Assembly: GCF_004341625.1 (NCBI RefSeq)
Contig: NZ_SLZG01000007.1
Location: 1 to 64,000 of the forward strand
Direction: 5' to 3'
DNA length: 64,000 bases
Source: Rhizobium sp. BK376
GTDB lineage: Bacteria; Pseudomonadota; Alphaproteobacteria; Rhizobiales; Rhizobiaceae
Below, piece after piece: positions 43,481 to 53,111 of this stretch (its first letter is position 1; the number at the start of each line of letters is the position of its first letter). Made by a program: the position numbers and the translations under genes. The notes below the pieces were generated by a model, which searched no databases, was not told where the DNA came from, and saw only the letters and a program-made list of their open reading frames with translations.

Positions 43481-43496
43481 CTTACGAAATTGTAAG
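43481..43496. promoter_or_regulatory. CTTAC-N6-GTAAG operator upstream of the two-component genes
   Basis: CTTACGAAATTGTAAG is a perfect match, 80 bases before the regulator ATG and in the divergent gap with the glycosyltransferase. It makes the regulator at 43577 the best candidate to bind all sites of this kind in the window. Confidence 0.6.
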
Positions 43497-43576
43497 GCGC
43501 CGTTCAGGTTGCGGACACGTTAGTGGAGCATGTGTGGGCAAACTTCTACCAGGCATCTCGGAGCTACGGCAAAGGC

Positions 43577-44254
43577 ATGAAAATTCTCGTGGTCGAGGAC
43601 GATCAAAAGACGGCTGAATACATCGCCCGCGGACTGAACGAGGCCGGCCACATCTGTGACGTTATGAAGGATGGCACGGATGCGCTGTTCCAGGTGACCC
43701 GGGAGCAATATGACGTGCTCGTCGTCGATCGCATGATCCCGGGGCTCGACGGCCTGTCACTGATCAAGGCGGCCAGAGCAGCGAAGATAAAGACCCCGGC
43801 AATGTTCCTGACATCGGTGAGCGGCGTCGACGATCGGGTTGAAGGCCTGGAGGCCGGCGGCGACGACTATCTTACGAAGCCGTTTGCCTTCTCCGAATTG
43901 CTCGCACGCCTGAATGCCTTGGCCCGGCGTCCCCCTTCCCTAGATCAGAAGACCGTCTTGAAAGTGGCAGATCTGGAACTCGATCTCGTCAAGCGACAGG
44001 TCTCGCGACAGGGTATTGCGATCGAACTGCAGCCACGCGAATTCACGCTGCTGGAAGTGCTCATGCGTGGCGAAGGTAGGGTCCTGACCCGCACGATGCT
44101 GCTGGAACGGGTCTGGGACTTCCACTTCGACCCAAAGACAAGCGTGGTCGAGACTCACGTCAGCCGCCTGCGGGCGAAAATCGACAAGCCGTTCGAGGTG
44201 CCGCTGCTGCACACTGTCAGAAACACCGGATACTGCATCCATGCACCGCGCTAG
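43577..44254 (+). CDS. OmpR-family response regulator
   Basis: 225 residues: a receiver with phospho-acceptor Asp51 (VVDRMIPG), Thr and Lys switch residues (LTSVSG, LTKPF), then a winged-helix domain (LQPREFTLLEVLMRG, VVETHVSRLRAKI). ATG 43577 is chosen because it starts MKILVVEDD; the frame is open to 43523. It overlaps the histidine kinase gene by 14 bases. A perfect inverted repeat lies upstream, and the same motif precedes uppP and other envelope genes. Confidence 0.93.
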   Translation: MKILVVEDDQKTAEYIARGLNEAGHICDVMKDGTDALFQVTREQYDVLVVDRMIPGLDGLSLIKAARAAKIKTPAMFLTSVSGVDDRVEGLEAGGDDYLTKPFAFSELLARLNALARRPPSLDQKTVLKVADLELDLVKRQVSRQGIAIELQPREFTLLEVLMRGEGRVLTRTMLLERVWDFHFDPKTSVVETHVSRLRAKIDKPFEVPLLHTVRNTGYCIHAPR

Positions 44255-45599
44255 GCTGCTGCGAAGCACGCCGCTCAGGCTCGCAGTCTCCTTCGGCCTG
44301 TTTTTCATCGTTGCCTTTTTCATTACAGGTCTCGTGGCCTACGGGCTGATGAGGCGGGAGCTCGCGCGGTCGCTCGACGTCTCGATCATGGACACCTACT
44401 CGATCGTCCAGTCCACCTATTCGTCGAACGATCTTGAGGATCTCGTCGCAGCCGTCGATACCTACTCGGCGCTGAAGCGCTCCGAGGATCAGGTGTTTCT
44501 TCTTCTGGACGGGAGCGGAAAGAAGCTTGCCGGCAATGTCCCTGCGATCAATGTCACATCGGGAATATCCACCCTGCCCTCGACCGCTTTCGGGCTCGAA
44601 GAAGACGATCCGATCCGGATCATGGCGGGGAGTGTCGGCGACAACAGGCTGATTGTCGGCCAGAGCTATAAGGAAACCGACCGCATCGAGCGCATAGCCT
44701 TGATGAGCTTCGCCTGGGCTTCGATCATCATCGTCGCGACCGTCATCGTCGGAGGCGCCGTGCTCGCGCGCCGCACCCAGCATCGGCTCCGGTCGATCGA
44801 GCAGACCATGATCGAAGTATCGGCCGGAAATCTTTCGCGCCGCATTCCGACCCGCGGCAACGGCGACGACATCGACGTCGTCTCAAGCCACATGAACGAC
44901 GCCCTCACCCGGCTCTCGGGTCTCGTGGAAGGAATGAGGCAGGTCAGCACCGACATCGCCCACGATCTGAAGACACCGCTGAACCGACTGCGCCTGACGA
45001 TCGAACAGGCGATCTCGCGACAGGAACGGGCCGAGGATGTCGAAGACCTGCTGCTCGACGCAAGAGACGAAAGCGACCGCATCAACGGCACATTCGAAGC
45101 ACTGCTCCGGATTTCGCAGATCGAGGCCGGCGCGAGAAAGACGCGGTTCAAGGCAGTCGACCTATGGGACGTCATGGTCTCGGTCTGTGAGATCTATGTC
45201 GATGTGGTAGAAGACAGCCTGCAGACTTTGAGGCTGGAAGCGAGACTGCCGGGTGCTTGCATTGTCAACGGCGACAACGAGTTGCTCACACAGCTCTTCG
45301 TCAATCTGGTAGAGAACGCGATAACGCACTGCGCGCCGGGTACGGTGATTTCCATGTCATTGACCGCTTCTGATCACGGCTATCGCGCCACAGTTTCAGA
45401 CAACGGAACTGGCATTCCAAAGGACGAGCGCGACCACGTCTTTAGACGACTTTATCGGCTCGACAAGAGCCGAACGACACCTGGCAACGGACTGGGCTTG
45501 AGCCTTGTCAAAGCCATTGCGGAGCTCCATTCAGCGGTCATCGTGCTTGAAGACAACAAGCCGGGGCTTCGCGTCAGATTGGATTTCCCCAAGCTTTAG
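44241..45599 (+). CDS. Sensor histidine kinase
   Basis: 452 residues. Two helices (VSFGLFFIVAFFITGLVAYGL and FAWASIIIVATVIVGGAVLA) flank a periplasmic domain of about 130 residues. HAMP and the H-box DIAHDLKTPLNRLR follow, then NLVENAITH, DNGTGIP and NGLGLSLVKA for ATP binding. It pairs with the overlapping regulator. The ligand is unknown; by regulon content it may sense envelope damage. Confidence 0.92.
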   Translation: MHRARLLRSTPLRLAVSFGLFFIVAFFITGLVAYGLMRRELARSLDVSIMDTYSIVQSTYSSNDLEDLVAAVDTYSALKRSEDQVFLLLDGSGKKLAGNVPAINVTSGISTLPSTAFGLEEDDPIRIMAGSVGDNRLIVGQSYKETDRIERIALMSFAWASIIIVATVIVGGAVLARRTQHRLRSIEQTMIEVSAGNLSRRIPTRGNGDDIDVVSSHMNDALTRLSGLVEGMRQVSTDIAHDLKTPLNRLRLTIEQAISRQERAEDVEDLLLDARDESDRINGTFEALLRISQIEAGARKTRFKAVDLWDVMVSVCEIYVDVVEDSLQTLRLEARLPGACIVNGDNELLTQLFVNLVENAITHCAPGTVISMSLTASDHGYRATVSDNGTGIPKDERDHVFRRLYRLDKSRTTPGNGLGLSLVKAIAELHSAVIVLEDNKPGLRVRLDFPKL

Positions 45600-45733
45600 C
45601 GGCACTTGCTGCCACCTGTGCACAAATATGGTGCCCTTAAAGCGATTCTGATCTCAGGAGCACGAACGCTATTGTGGACTAATCGCCCGATTGTATGATC
45701 TGCCGAAATTGAAGCTCCTCTGGATACGCTCGC

Positions 45734-46441
45734 ATGGCGACCCTCGATATCGTTGCATTCGTCGTCTTCGTCATATTCTGGCTCGGGCTAGAGCCTCTGA
45801 TGGGTGGTCTTTGGCCCGGTAGCAACGGCATTGTCGTTGACATGCGGACGGTTCGAAGAGCGTGGATGCGCGAGGTCCTAACCCGTGACAACAACTTCAT
45901 TGGCGACGCGGCGATCATCGGCCATGTCATCAATTCGGCGTCGTTTTTTGGCTCCGCAAATCTGTTGATCCTGGTTGGTCTCGGAGGCACGTTGTTCGTA
46001 GACCCCCCGGTTGCGGTCGAGAACGGTCTGATTTTGGCCATGACGACACCCGTTCCGACCTGGTTGGTTCATGCCAAGGTCCTGCTCGTGCTCGCCACGC
46101 TGACGCGAGGTCTGTCCGATTTCATCTGGGCAGTGAGACAATTGAACTACTGTCTGGCAGCCATCGGCGCCAGCCCCTCCAGATCGGAGGAGCGCGATAT
46201 TGATGCGTGGACCGATGCTCTGGCCGCTGTTCTCAATCCGGCCCTGCGGACCTTTAGCGCAGGTGTGCGAAGCTATTACTTCACCTTCGCCGCCGCGGCG
46301 TGGATTTTCGGGCCGACCGCGTTTCTCGTCGGAACACTTTTCTCATCCTGCCTTCTGTTTTGGCGACAAACCTACTCCGATACGGCGAAGGGAGTGAAAG
46401 CGATCAAACGGCTGCTGGATGCCCAGGAGGACACTCGCTAG
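45734..46441 (+). CDS. DUF599 family membrane protein
   Basis: 235 residues with four helices (IVAFVVFVIFWLGLEPL, SANLLILVGLGGTLFV, YYFTFAAAAWIFGPTAFLVGTL) and the DUF599 segment RTVRRAWMREVLTRDNNFIGDAAIIGHVINSASFF split across the first loop. The family is common in alphaproteobacteria; function unknown. Preceded by a 134-base gap after the kinase gene, so it may have its own promoter. Confidence 0.85.
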   Translation: MATLDIVAFVVFVIFWLGLEPLMGGLWPGSNGIVVDMRTVRRAWMREVLTRDNNFIGDAAIIGHVINSASFFGSANLLILVGLGGTLFVDPPVAVENGLILAMTTPVPTWLVHAKVLLVLATLTRGLSDFIWAVRQLNYCLAAIGASPSRSEERDIDAWTDALAAVLNPALRTFSAGVRSYYFTFAAAAWIFGPTAFLVGTLFSSCLLFWRQTYSDTAKGVKAIKRLLDAQEDTR

Positions 46442-46566
46442 GGCCGCTGGAAAAGGCCGCAGGCCAGTCCACGGCTTGCAGGCATGCCTATAGTCGAGTC
46501 TGTACCTTTGAAGCCGCTCGGCAATCGGCGTAGTTTTCAGAGGAGCTCGGCGCGGACATACGGTTC

Positions 46567-47307
46567 TCACCCCTCCTCATTTCTCCCCTTTACATGGCCT
46601 CCGAAACGCCCTCGCTGGATCTTGCGAAAGAACACCAGAACGACAAGGGCCCAGCCAGCTCCCAGCAGCCAACCATCTAGAACGTCGGTGGGATAATGCA
46701 CTCCGAGATATATCCGCGAAAGACCAACCACAGCCGAGATTGCCGCTGCGACGGACAATATCAGCATCCGCTTCGATACCGAACACTCGCGGCCAGCAAC
46801 TAGCAGACCGATCGCAAGATAGGTGGCCGCCGAGAGTGTCGAATGCCCGCTTGGGAAACTGTAACCACCTGCGTAAACAAGATGGGGCACGACCTCGGGC
46901 CTCGGCCTGCCGATCAGAATCTTGGTGACATTGCTGAGAAGTTGCGCCCCGGCGTAGACCACCGCCATGTAGACACCGCTTCGATACTCACGCTCCGCAA
47001 TCGCCCAAAAGATGCCGATCGCAAGGACAAGACCCGTTACCGCCGAGCTGCCCAGGCTCGTGTAGTTTTCGAAGGCGTTCAACAGCCAATGAGGTCCTAC
47101 CGGCTCCCGTGTGTCTGCGGTCTTTCGGAGCAGGAGAAGCATGCTGTCATCGATCGCAAAGACGTGGCCCGTCGCCACCGCGGTCGTCACGAGACAGGCC
47201 GCAGCGACGACAAAGACCGCAATGACTTGCACCTTCCGAATGTTTTCCGATCGTCCGTAGTTCAAATGCCGGCCGCACCTATGATTCTGGTCTCGTTTTA
47301 TCTCCAT
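46567..47307 (-). CDS. PAP2-family phosphatase
   Basis: 246 residues with about six helices. The acid-phosphatase signature is complete: KILIGRPRP, then SFPSGHSTLSAA, then SRIYLGVHYPTDVLDG. These enzymes remove phosphate from phosphatidate, undecaprenyl diphosphate or lipid A at the periplasmic face. The neighbourhood of envelope genes fits, but the substrate cannot be chosen from sequence. Confidence 0.9.
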   Translation of the reverse strand: MEIKRDQNHRCGRHLNYGRSENIRKVQVIAVFVVAAACLVTTAVATGHVFAIDDSMLLLLRKTADTREPVGPHWLLNAFENYTSLGSSAVTGLVLAIGIFWAIAEREYRSGVYMAVVYAGAQLLSNVTKILIGRPRPEVVPHLVYAGGYSFPSGHSTLSAATYLAIGLLVAGRECSVSKRMLILSVAAAISAVVGLSRIYLGVHYPTDVLDGWLLGAGWALVVLVFFRKIQRGRFGGHVKGRNEEG

Positions 47308-47390
47308 AGTGCCCGCAGCTGATGGACACCTGAACGCGAAGCGGGGAACCCTGCCGGCTCCCGGCTTCGACTGAATCTTTGTACGCGCAA

Positions 47391-47666
47391 TCAGGGGGCG
47401 GAAGATTTCTTGAGAGCTTGAACCTTCGATGCGAGGGGGATGCCGGACTTCGGGACATTGTAACTGACCGCGACGCGCTCGCCGACCTTGAACGAGTGGG
47501 CTTCCAAGTTTTCAGGAAGGTTGACCGTTGTTCCGCTCGACAGTGTGATCTGATCGGCCTTGAAGTTGATCTTCGTTATAGTCCCGCTCTCGTCACGCGC
47601 CAGAGCGGCTCCAGCGGTCAGTGTTGCCACGGCAGCGACGGCGATCGCAAGCGATTTGGTTGACAT
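47391..47666 (-). CDS. DUF1344 exported protein
   Basis: 91 residues from ATG 47666 (AAGGAG six bases upstream), with a signal peptide (LAIAVAAVATLTAGAALA). The mature part is a small beta-fold (GTITKINFKADQITLSSG, NLPENLEAHSFKVGERVAV). DUF1344 is a short rhizobial periplasmic family of unknown role. It precedes the PAP2 gene in the leftward direction, 83 bases apart. Confidence 0.83.
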   Translation of the reverse strand: MSTKSLAIAVAAVATLTAGAALARDESGTITKINFKADQITLSSGTTVNLPENLEAHSFKVGERVAVSYNVPKSGIPLASKVQALKKSSAP

Positions 47667-47771
47667 GACTAACTCCTTTACATCGTGAGTTTTCCGGGTT
47701 TGGGCCCCGCGCTGGTAGCGCCGGGCATTGAGAGCGTAGGCGTCCAACCTTCTCGCCACTTTGCCGATTTC

Positions 47772-50700
47772 TTACGAATTGGACATTGGAGAAGCATGCT
47801 GAAGCGCGGCAACGCCATTCCTTCGACCGCGAAGACTGTCGAACGCGAGGTAGATGACGGGGGTCGTGAACAAGGTCAGTGCTTGCGAGACAATCAGACC
47901 GCCAATGATCGCTATGCCCAATGGAACGCGAAGCTCCGACCCGGCGCCGGTCCCCAGAGCCAGGGGGACTGCACCGAACAGTGCCGCCAACGTCGTCATC
48001 ATGATAGGTCGAAACCTCAGCATGCAGGCCTGACGAATAGCGTCAGCGGGCGCCATTCCCTGGTTGCGCTCGGCGTCAAGAGCGAAGTCGATCATCATGA
48101 TCGCGTTCTTTTTCACGATGCCGATGAGCAGGATGATCCCGATCATGCCCATGATCGAAAGATCCATACCGCCGAGCTTCAGGGCCAGGAGTGCACCCAG
48201 CCCCGCTGACGGGAGAGTCGATATGATCGTGAGCGGATGGATCGCGCTTTCATAGAGAACACCGAGGACGATGTAGACCGCGACGACCGCAGCAAGGATG
48301 AGCAACGGCTGGCTGCGGAGCGAATCCTGAAACGCCTGTGCGGTACCTTGGAAGGAGCCGATGACGGTCGCAGGCATTCCGGCCGATATTTCTGCCGCCT
48401 TGATCGCCGTCACCGCGTCACTCAGGGCCTTGCCCGAGCTCAGATTGAACGAGATCGTCGTCGACGGTATCGAGCCTTGATGGTTGATCGAGACCGGGAG
48501 CACGCCTGTCTTCAAGGATGCCAGCATCGTCAACGGCACCAGCTTTTCGGTGGTGGACGACTTCACGTAGAGATGGGAAAGCGCGTCCGGCGACAATGCA
48601 AAGCGTGGGTCGAGTTCCATCACCACGTGATATTGGCTGACTTGGGTGAATAGCGTCGCGACCTGTCGCTGGCCGAACGCGTCGTAGAGCGTCTGGTCGA
48701 TCTGGGACACGTTGACGCCGAGCCTTGAAGCCGTCGGGCGATCAATGTCAAGCGTGACGCTCGTCGCGGCCTTCTGCCTGTCGGAAATGACATCCTGTAG
48801 TTCCGGCAACGCCTTGAGCGCCTTCGTCATTGTTGCCGCCCACTTGCTAAGCTCGGCAGTGTCCGGATCCTGCAAGGTGTATTGATACTGCGATGCGGAG
48901 GCTCGGCCGCCGATCTGCACATCCTGCCGGACTTGAAGCCCGACTGTCAGGCCTTCCATGTCCGCGGACGCCTTGCGTAGGCGCGCCAGTACCTGCTGTG
49001 CCGAGCTTCTAGTCCCGATCGGCGTCAGGTTGACCTGCATCTGGCCGACGCTCGCGGAGGGGCTCGGGTTGATCCAGTAGGCCACATTAGCGACCGCCGG
49101 ATCCTTCATCATGATACCAGCGAGATGCTGCATCTTATCCGACATGTCCGCGAAGGAAATGTCGGTGGCCGCCTGGGCCTGGCCCTGCACCCAGCCCGAG
49201 TCCTGTTGCGGCAGGAAGCCCTTCTGAATGTCAGTATAGAGCCAGCCGGTCAGGCCGACGGTCGCGATGGCGACGACCAATGTGGGAATCCTGTTTCGCA
49301 GGACCGCGTCGAGGAGCCAGCCATAGCCAGCAGTGCAGGCGTCGAAAAGCTGCTCGGTCCAGCGAAACAGGGCCCCGTGGGACTTGCCGTGCTCGTGCTT
49401 GATCAGCCAGGCGCAGAGCATCGGCGTCACGGTAAGCGAGACCAGTCCGGAAATCAGGACCGCGACGCTGATCGTCACCGCGAACTCGCGAAACAGTCGT
49501 CCGACGATTCCGCTCATCAGCAGGATCGGGATGAACACCGCGACCAGCGAGATCGTCATCGAGACAATTGTGAAGCCCACTTCCCGCGATCCTTCGACCG
49601 CCGCCTCGGGCACGGGTTTTCCCTCTTCGACATGCCGCATCACGTTCTCGATCACGACGATAGCGTCATCGACGACGAACCCGACCGCGATCGTGAGCCC
49701 CATAAGCGAGAGATTGTCGAGGCTGTAGCCGAGCACGTACATGACCGCGAACGTTCCCACGAGAGAAAGCGGTATCGTTGCGGCTGGGATGATCGTGGCC
49801 CAGACATTCCGAAGGAATCCAAATATCACCAGGACCACAAGGCCGATCGTGATCAGGATGGTTTTCTTGACGTCGTCGACGGACGCCTGAATGATTCCGG
49901 ACCGGTCGGCGACGACGGACAACTTTATGCCTGCGGGAAGACCCGCTTCCAGCTGTGGCAGCTTGCTCTTGATTCCGTCGATCGTATCAAGAACGTTTGA
50001 TCCGGCCATCTTGTGGACGTCGAGCATCACTGACCGTTTGTCCTGCAGCCAGGCCGCCTGATGAACGTCCTCAGGGGCCGGGATGACCGTGCCAATGTCC
50101 TGGACCCGGATCGGCGATCCGTTTTTGTAGGCTATGGTCATCGACCTGAACGTCTGGACGTCCATGATCTGGTCCGTGGCGTCCAACACCGTGGTTCTGC
50201 CATTGCCTGACAATTGTCCCTTGGGTTCGTTGACGGTTTGGCTTCCGATCGCGTCGCGCACGTCTTCAAGCGTCAAGCCGCGAGCCGCCACCTTGTCCGG
50301 GTCCAGTTGAACCCGTATCGCCGGGCGCTGCGGGCCATGATAGTCGACCAGACCGACGCCGTTCATCTGCGAGACTTGCTGCGCGATGATGTCTTCGGCG
50401 TAGTGATCTAGTTCGGTCGTCGGTATGCGGTCGGAGGTCAGCGCCAGCGTCATGATCGTGGCTTCGGCGGGATTAGCCTTGTGGAAGCTAGGCGTCGCGG
50501 GGAGGTCTTTGGGAAGCTGGCCACTTGCCGCGCTGATCGCAGCCTGCACATCCTGGGCCGCGCTATCGATATTGCGGCTGAGATCGAATTGAAGGGTGAT
50601 ACCCGTGCGTCCTGAGGAGCTGGTCGACGTCATCTCCGATACGCCGGAGATAGTCGATAGCTGGTTCTCTAACGGCGTCGCCACGGCGGTTGCCATTGTC

Positions 50701-50870
50701 TCGGCGCTGGCGCCTGGAAAGCTGCTGGAAACCTGAATAGTCGGGAAGTCCACCTGCGGAAGGGAGGCCACCGGCAGCAGCCGGTAGGCAACCGATCCAA
50801 CGATCAGCAGTCCGACGGCAAGCAGACAGGTTCCTATCCGCCGCTTGATAAAGATCTCGGAAATATTCAC
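47772..50870 (-). CDS. RND multidrug efflux transporter (MdtC-like)
   Basis: 1032 residues with the RND layout: helix 1 (IGTCLLAVGLLIVGSVAYRL), a large porter loop, six helices including LMGLTIAVGFVVDDAIVVIENV with the proton-relay Asp pair, a second porter loop, and helices with IGIVKKNAIMMIDFALDAE. It exports drugs across the inner membrane using the proton gradient. Start is GTG, overlapping the membrane-fusion gene stop by four bases (GTGA). No outer-membrane channel is adjacent. Confidence 0.93.
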   Translation of the reverse strand: MNISEIFIKRRIGTCLLAVGLLIVGSVAYRLLPVASLPQVDFPTIQVSSSFPGASAETMATAVATPLENQLSTISGVSEMTSTSSSGRTGITLQFDLSRNIDSAAQDVQAAISAASGQLPKDLPATPSFHKANPAEATIMTLALTSDRIPTTELDHYAEDIIAQQVSQMNGVGLVDYHGPQRPAIRVQLDPDKVAARGLTLEDVRDAIGSQTVNEPKGQLSGNGRTTVLDATDQIMDVQTFRSMTIAYKNGSPIRVQDIGTVIPAPEDVHQAAWLQDKRSVMLDVHKMAGSNVLDTIDGIKSKLPQLEAGLPAGIKLSVVADRSGIIQASVDDVKKTILITIGLVVLVIFGFLRNVWATIIPAATIPLSLVGTFAVMYVLGYSLDNLSLMGLTIAVGFVVDDAIVVIENVMRHVEEGKPVPEAAVEGSREVGFTIVSMTISLVAVFIPILLMSGIVGRLFREFAVTISVAVLISGLVSLTVTPMLCAWLIKHEHGKSHGALFRWTEQLFDACTAGYGWLLDAVLRNRIPTLVVAIATVGLTGWLYTDIQKGFLPQQDSGWVQGQAQAATDISFADMSDKMQHLAGIMMKDPAVANVAYWINPSPSASVGQMQVNLTPIGTRSSAQQVLARLRKASADMEGLTVGLQVRQDVQIGGRASASQYQYTLQDPDTAELSKWAATMTKALKALPELQDVISDRQKAATSVTLDIDRPTASRLGVNVSQIDQTLYDAFGQRQVATLFTQVSQYHVVMELDPRFALSPDALSHLYVKSSTTEKLVPLTMLASLKTGVLPVSINHQGSIPSTTISFNLSSGKALSDAVTAIKAAEISAGMPATVIGSFQGTAQAFQDSLRSQPLLILAAVVAVYIVLGVLYESAIHPLTIISTLPSAGLGALLALKLGGMDLSIMGMIGIILLIGIVKKNAIMMIDFALDAERNQGMAPADAIRQACMLRFRPIMMTTLAALFGAVPLALGTGAGSELRVPLGIAIIGGLIVSQALTLFTTPVIYLAFDSLRGRRNGVAALQHASPMSNS

Positions 50871-52075
50871 TGGATCTTCTCCCCGTCGGTCGCGGCAAGC
50901 TTGTTCGTGTCGGCGGGCGAAGCATCGACCTTTGTTCCATCAGTCAGGCGCGACTGTCCCGACGTCACCACGAGATCGCCAGTCGATATCCCCTGCTTCA
51001 CGGCGGTCATGCCGGAATGCACTTCACCGGTCGTCACCGACGCCGTTGCCACCGTTTGATCGGGCTTGACGACGAAGACGTAGGGGCCGCCTTGACCGTT
51101 CTGTATTGCGGAGGAAGGCACCACGTTCGTATTGGCGTCGGTACGGAGCGTGATACTCGCGGTGATAAGCTCGCCGGGCCACAGACTCATGTCGTCGTTC
51201 GGAAAGACAGCCTTGAGCTTGACCATCCCGGTCGTCGAATCGATCTGGCTGTCGATGACAGTGAGCTTGCCGTCGGCGAGATGCTTGGAACCGTCTCGAC
51301 TGAAAACGGACACCGGGAGCGGTCCATTTTCCTGTCCCGCGACGAGATCGGGAAGATCGTCCTGCGTGAGGGTGAACTGGACTGCTATCGGGCGCATCTG
51401 CGTGATTGTGACCACGCCGCTGCTGTCGGTCGCGTGCAGGATTGCGCCCTCCTCCTGCTGGCGCAGCCCCGTCCTGCCGCTCACCGGCGCCCTGATCGTC
51501 GCGAAATCGAGGTTCAGCTTCGCGGTGTCAAGTGCCGCCTTCCCTGACGCCGCCGTGGCCTCCATGATCTTGACCTGTGCAGCTGCTGTCTGGGCGGCCT
51601 GGGTCGTGCCGCTCCCCGTCGTCGTGAGCTTTTGTGCACGCTCCTCGTCGACCTTGGCCTGCTCGACCTGCGCAAGCTCCTTTTCGTAGTCGGCTTGCGC
51701 CTGGGCGACCGCTGCTTCGTACGGACGGGTGTCGATTGTCGCAATGGCGTCTCCAGTCTTTACCTCCTGCCCTTCGGTGAAGGCCAAGTGCTGCAGCTGT
51801 CCATCCACTCGAGTCTTGACGTCGACTGCACTAAGCGGAGACACAATGCCTAGACCGGTTCGAACAACCGGCAGGTCCTCGTGCATCACCTTCGTCGAAT
51901 GGACCGGGATCGGTCGCGATGCAGCCTCTTCAGACTTCGCTTTCGTCCTTCCCTCCCCTTGTGTCGGGTACCAGACAAGCGCCGCCCCCGTCCCGACGGC
52001 GGCCAACACGATCATTCCAAAGAGATAGGTTTTCTTGCGCCCCGATTTTCTCGGCGGTTCGCGGGAAGGATTCAC
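50867..52075 (-). CDS. Membrane-fusion protein of the RND pump (MdtA-like)
   Basis: 402 residues: an N-terminal anchor (FGMIVLAAVGTGAALVW), a biotinyl-lipoyl half (VDGQLQHLAFTEGQEVKTGD), an Ala/Gln/Glu coiled coil (about 130-175) and a returning half (IRAPVSGRTGLRQQEEG). GTG 52075 with GGAG seven bases upstream. It joins the pump to an outer-membrane channel. An AT-rich element upstream recurs in the divergent regulator region, implying control by that two-component system. Confidence 0.92.
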   Translation of the reverse strand: MNPSREPPRKSGRKKTYLFGMIVLAAVGTGAALVWYPTQGEGRTKAKSEEAASRPIPVHSTKVMHEDLPVVRTGLGIVSPLSAVDVKTRVDGQLQHLAFTEGQEVKTGDAIATIDTRPYEAAVAQAQADYEKELAQVEQAKVDEERAQKLTTTGSGTTQAAQTAAAQVKIMEATAASGKAALDTAKLNLDFATIRAPVSGRTGLRQQEEGAILHATDSSGVVTITQMRPIAVQFTLTQDDLPDLVAGQENGPLPVSVFSRDGSKHLADGKLTVIDSQIDSTTGMVKLKAVFPNDDMSLWPGELITASITLRTDANTNVVPSSAIQNGQGGPYVFVVKPDQTVATASVTTGEVHSGMTAVKQGISTGDLVVTSGQSRLTDGTKVDASPADTNKLAATDGEKIQ

Positions 52076-52171
52076 GACAGCACTCCATCAAGCGTTCAAT
52101 CGATCGGCGGATCGCACCGCCGTAGCTCGCTTGGAACCATGCCGGATCGCAACTTTCGACGAATTCGCATC

Positions 52172-52192
52172 AAGATGAAATTTAATTTATGG
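52172..52192. promoter_or_regulatory. AT-rich regulatory element, copy 1
   Basis: AAGATGAAATTTAATTTATG lies about 100 bases upstream of the pump operon. Its first eleven bases, AAGATGAAATT, recur exactly at 53014 between the two regulators. Confidence 0.45.
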
Positions 52193-52294
52193 TCTGGCCC
52201 GCACGAATGGCGAAGCCAACGCCAGCAACCTTGCAAACGGCATGTGTCGGGATCACAGTCTTCGCGCTCAAAACCCTGCCGATAGCGCTGCTGG

Positions 52295-52966
52295 TCATCC
52301 CTTGACCAGATATCCTGCGCCAGGAACCGTGGTTATCGAACTGACCGGATCATCACCATCGATCTTTTTGCGTAGCCGATGGATGTGCATGTCGATCACG
52401 TTGCCTCTGGGCTCGAAGTCATAATCCCACGCGGCCTCCAGGAGCATCGAACGAGTGACGACGCTTCCAGCATTGCGCATCAATGTTTGCAGAAGAAGGA
52501 ATTCGCGCAACTGGAGCCCGACGACATGGCCGTCCTTGGTGCACACACGGCGACGCGTGTCGAGTGAGAGCCGACCGACGACGATCTCGCCGTCCGTCCC
52601 TCCGGGCGTTCTGTGCCGTGTCACCGCGTCGATGCGCGCGAGTAGTTCTGTAAAATAATAGGGCTTCGCCAGGTAGTCGTCACAGCCAGCGCGGAGGCCC
52701 TCAACGCGATCGAATGCGCTGCCGAGCGCGCTCAGCATGATGACCGGAGTGAGGACGCCACTCTCTCTGATGCGGCTGACCAGTTCGATCCCGTCGAGCT
52801 TGGGCAGCAGCCGATCCACGATCAGCAGATCGTAGATGGGCTCCAAAGCGAGGGCGGCGCCCAGTTCGCCGTCTGCGGCGTGGTCAACCACGAAGCCGGA
52901 CTCCGACAGTCCCTTCTTAAGGTAGGCCGCACTTCTGTCATCATCCTCGATTACGAGCAGACGCAT
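52295..52966 (-). CDS. OmpR-family response regulator without adjacent kinase
   Basis: 223 residues: receiver with Asp51 (LIVDRLLP), Lys in LAKPYYF, and a winged-helix domain (LQLREFLLLQTLMRN, NVIDMHIHRLRKKI). ATG 52966 with AGGA upstream. It diverges from a second regulator-kinase pair and is directed toward the pump operon, 219 bases away. Having no kinase of its own, it may be phosphorylated by the divergent kinase. Confidence 0.9.
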   Translation of the reverse strand: MRLLVIEDDDRSAAYLKKGLSESGFVVDHAADGELGAALALEPIYDLLIVDRLLPKLDGIELVSRIRESGVLTPVIMLSALGSAFDRVEGLRAGCDDYLAKPYYFTELLARIDAVTRHRTPGGTDGEIVVGRLSLDTRRRVCTKDGHVVGLQLREFLLLQTLMRNAGSVVTRSMLLEAAWDYDFEPRGNVIDMHIHRLRKKIDGDDPVSSITTVPGAGYLVKG

Positions 52967-53013
52967 TCCAATCCTGCCTATTTCGGTGCGCGGTGGCGTC
53001 TCCTGCGACCGGG

Positions 53014-53036
53014 AAGATGAAATTGATTTAATCTTC
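53014..53036. promoter_or_regulatory. AT-rich regulatory element, copy 2
   Basis: AAGATGAAATT and the nearby ATCTTC form part of an inverted repeat (GAAGAT-N12-ATCTTC) in the 145-base divergent promoter of two regulator genes. The first eleven bases match the element before the RND pump. Confidence 0.45.
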
Positions 53037-53111
53037 AGGCGATGCCGCCTTCAGCATAGATCGGTCAATGGTATCTTAGGCGCAGAGCTATTCAGCGTTC
53101 TTGGAGGAAAT

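Noticed and set aside
49125..50000. 291-codon rightward open frame in the RND gene
   Set aside because: Antisense shadow of an RND transporter with complete motifs.
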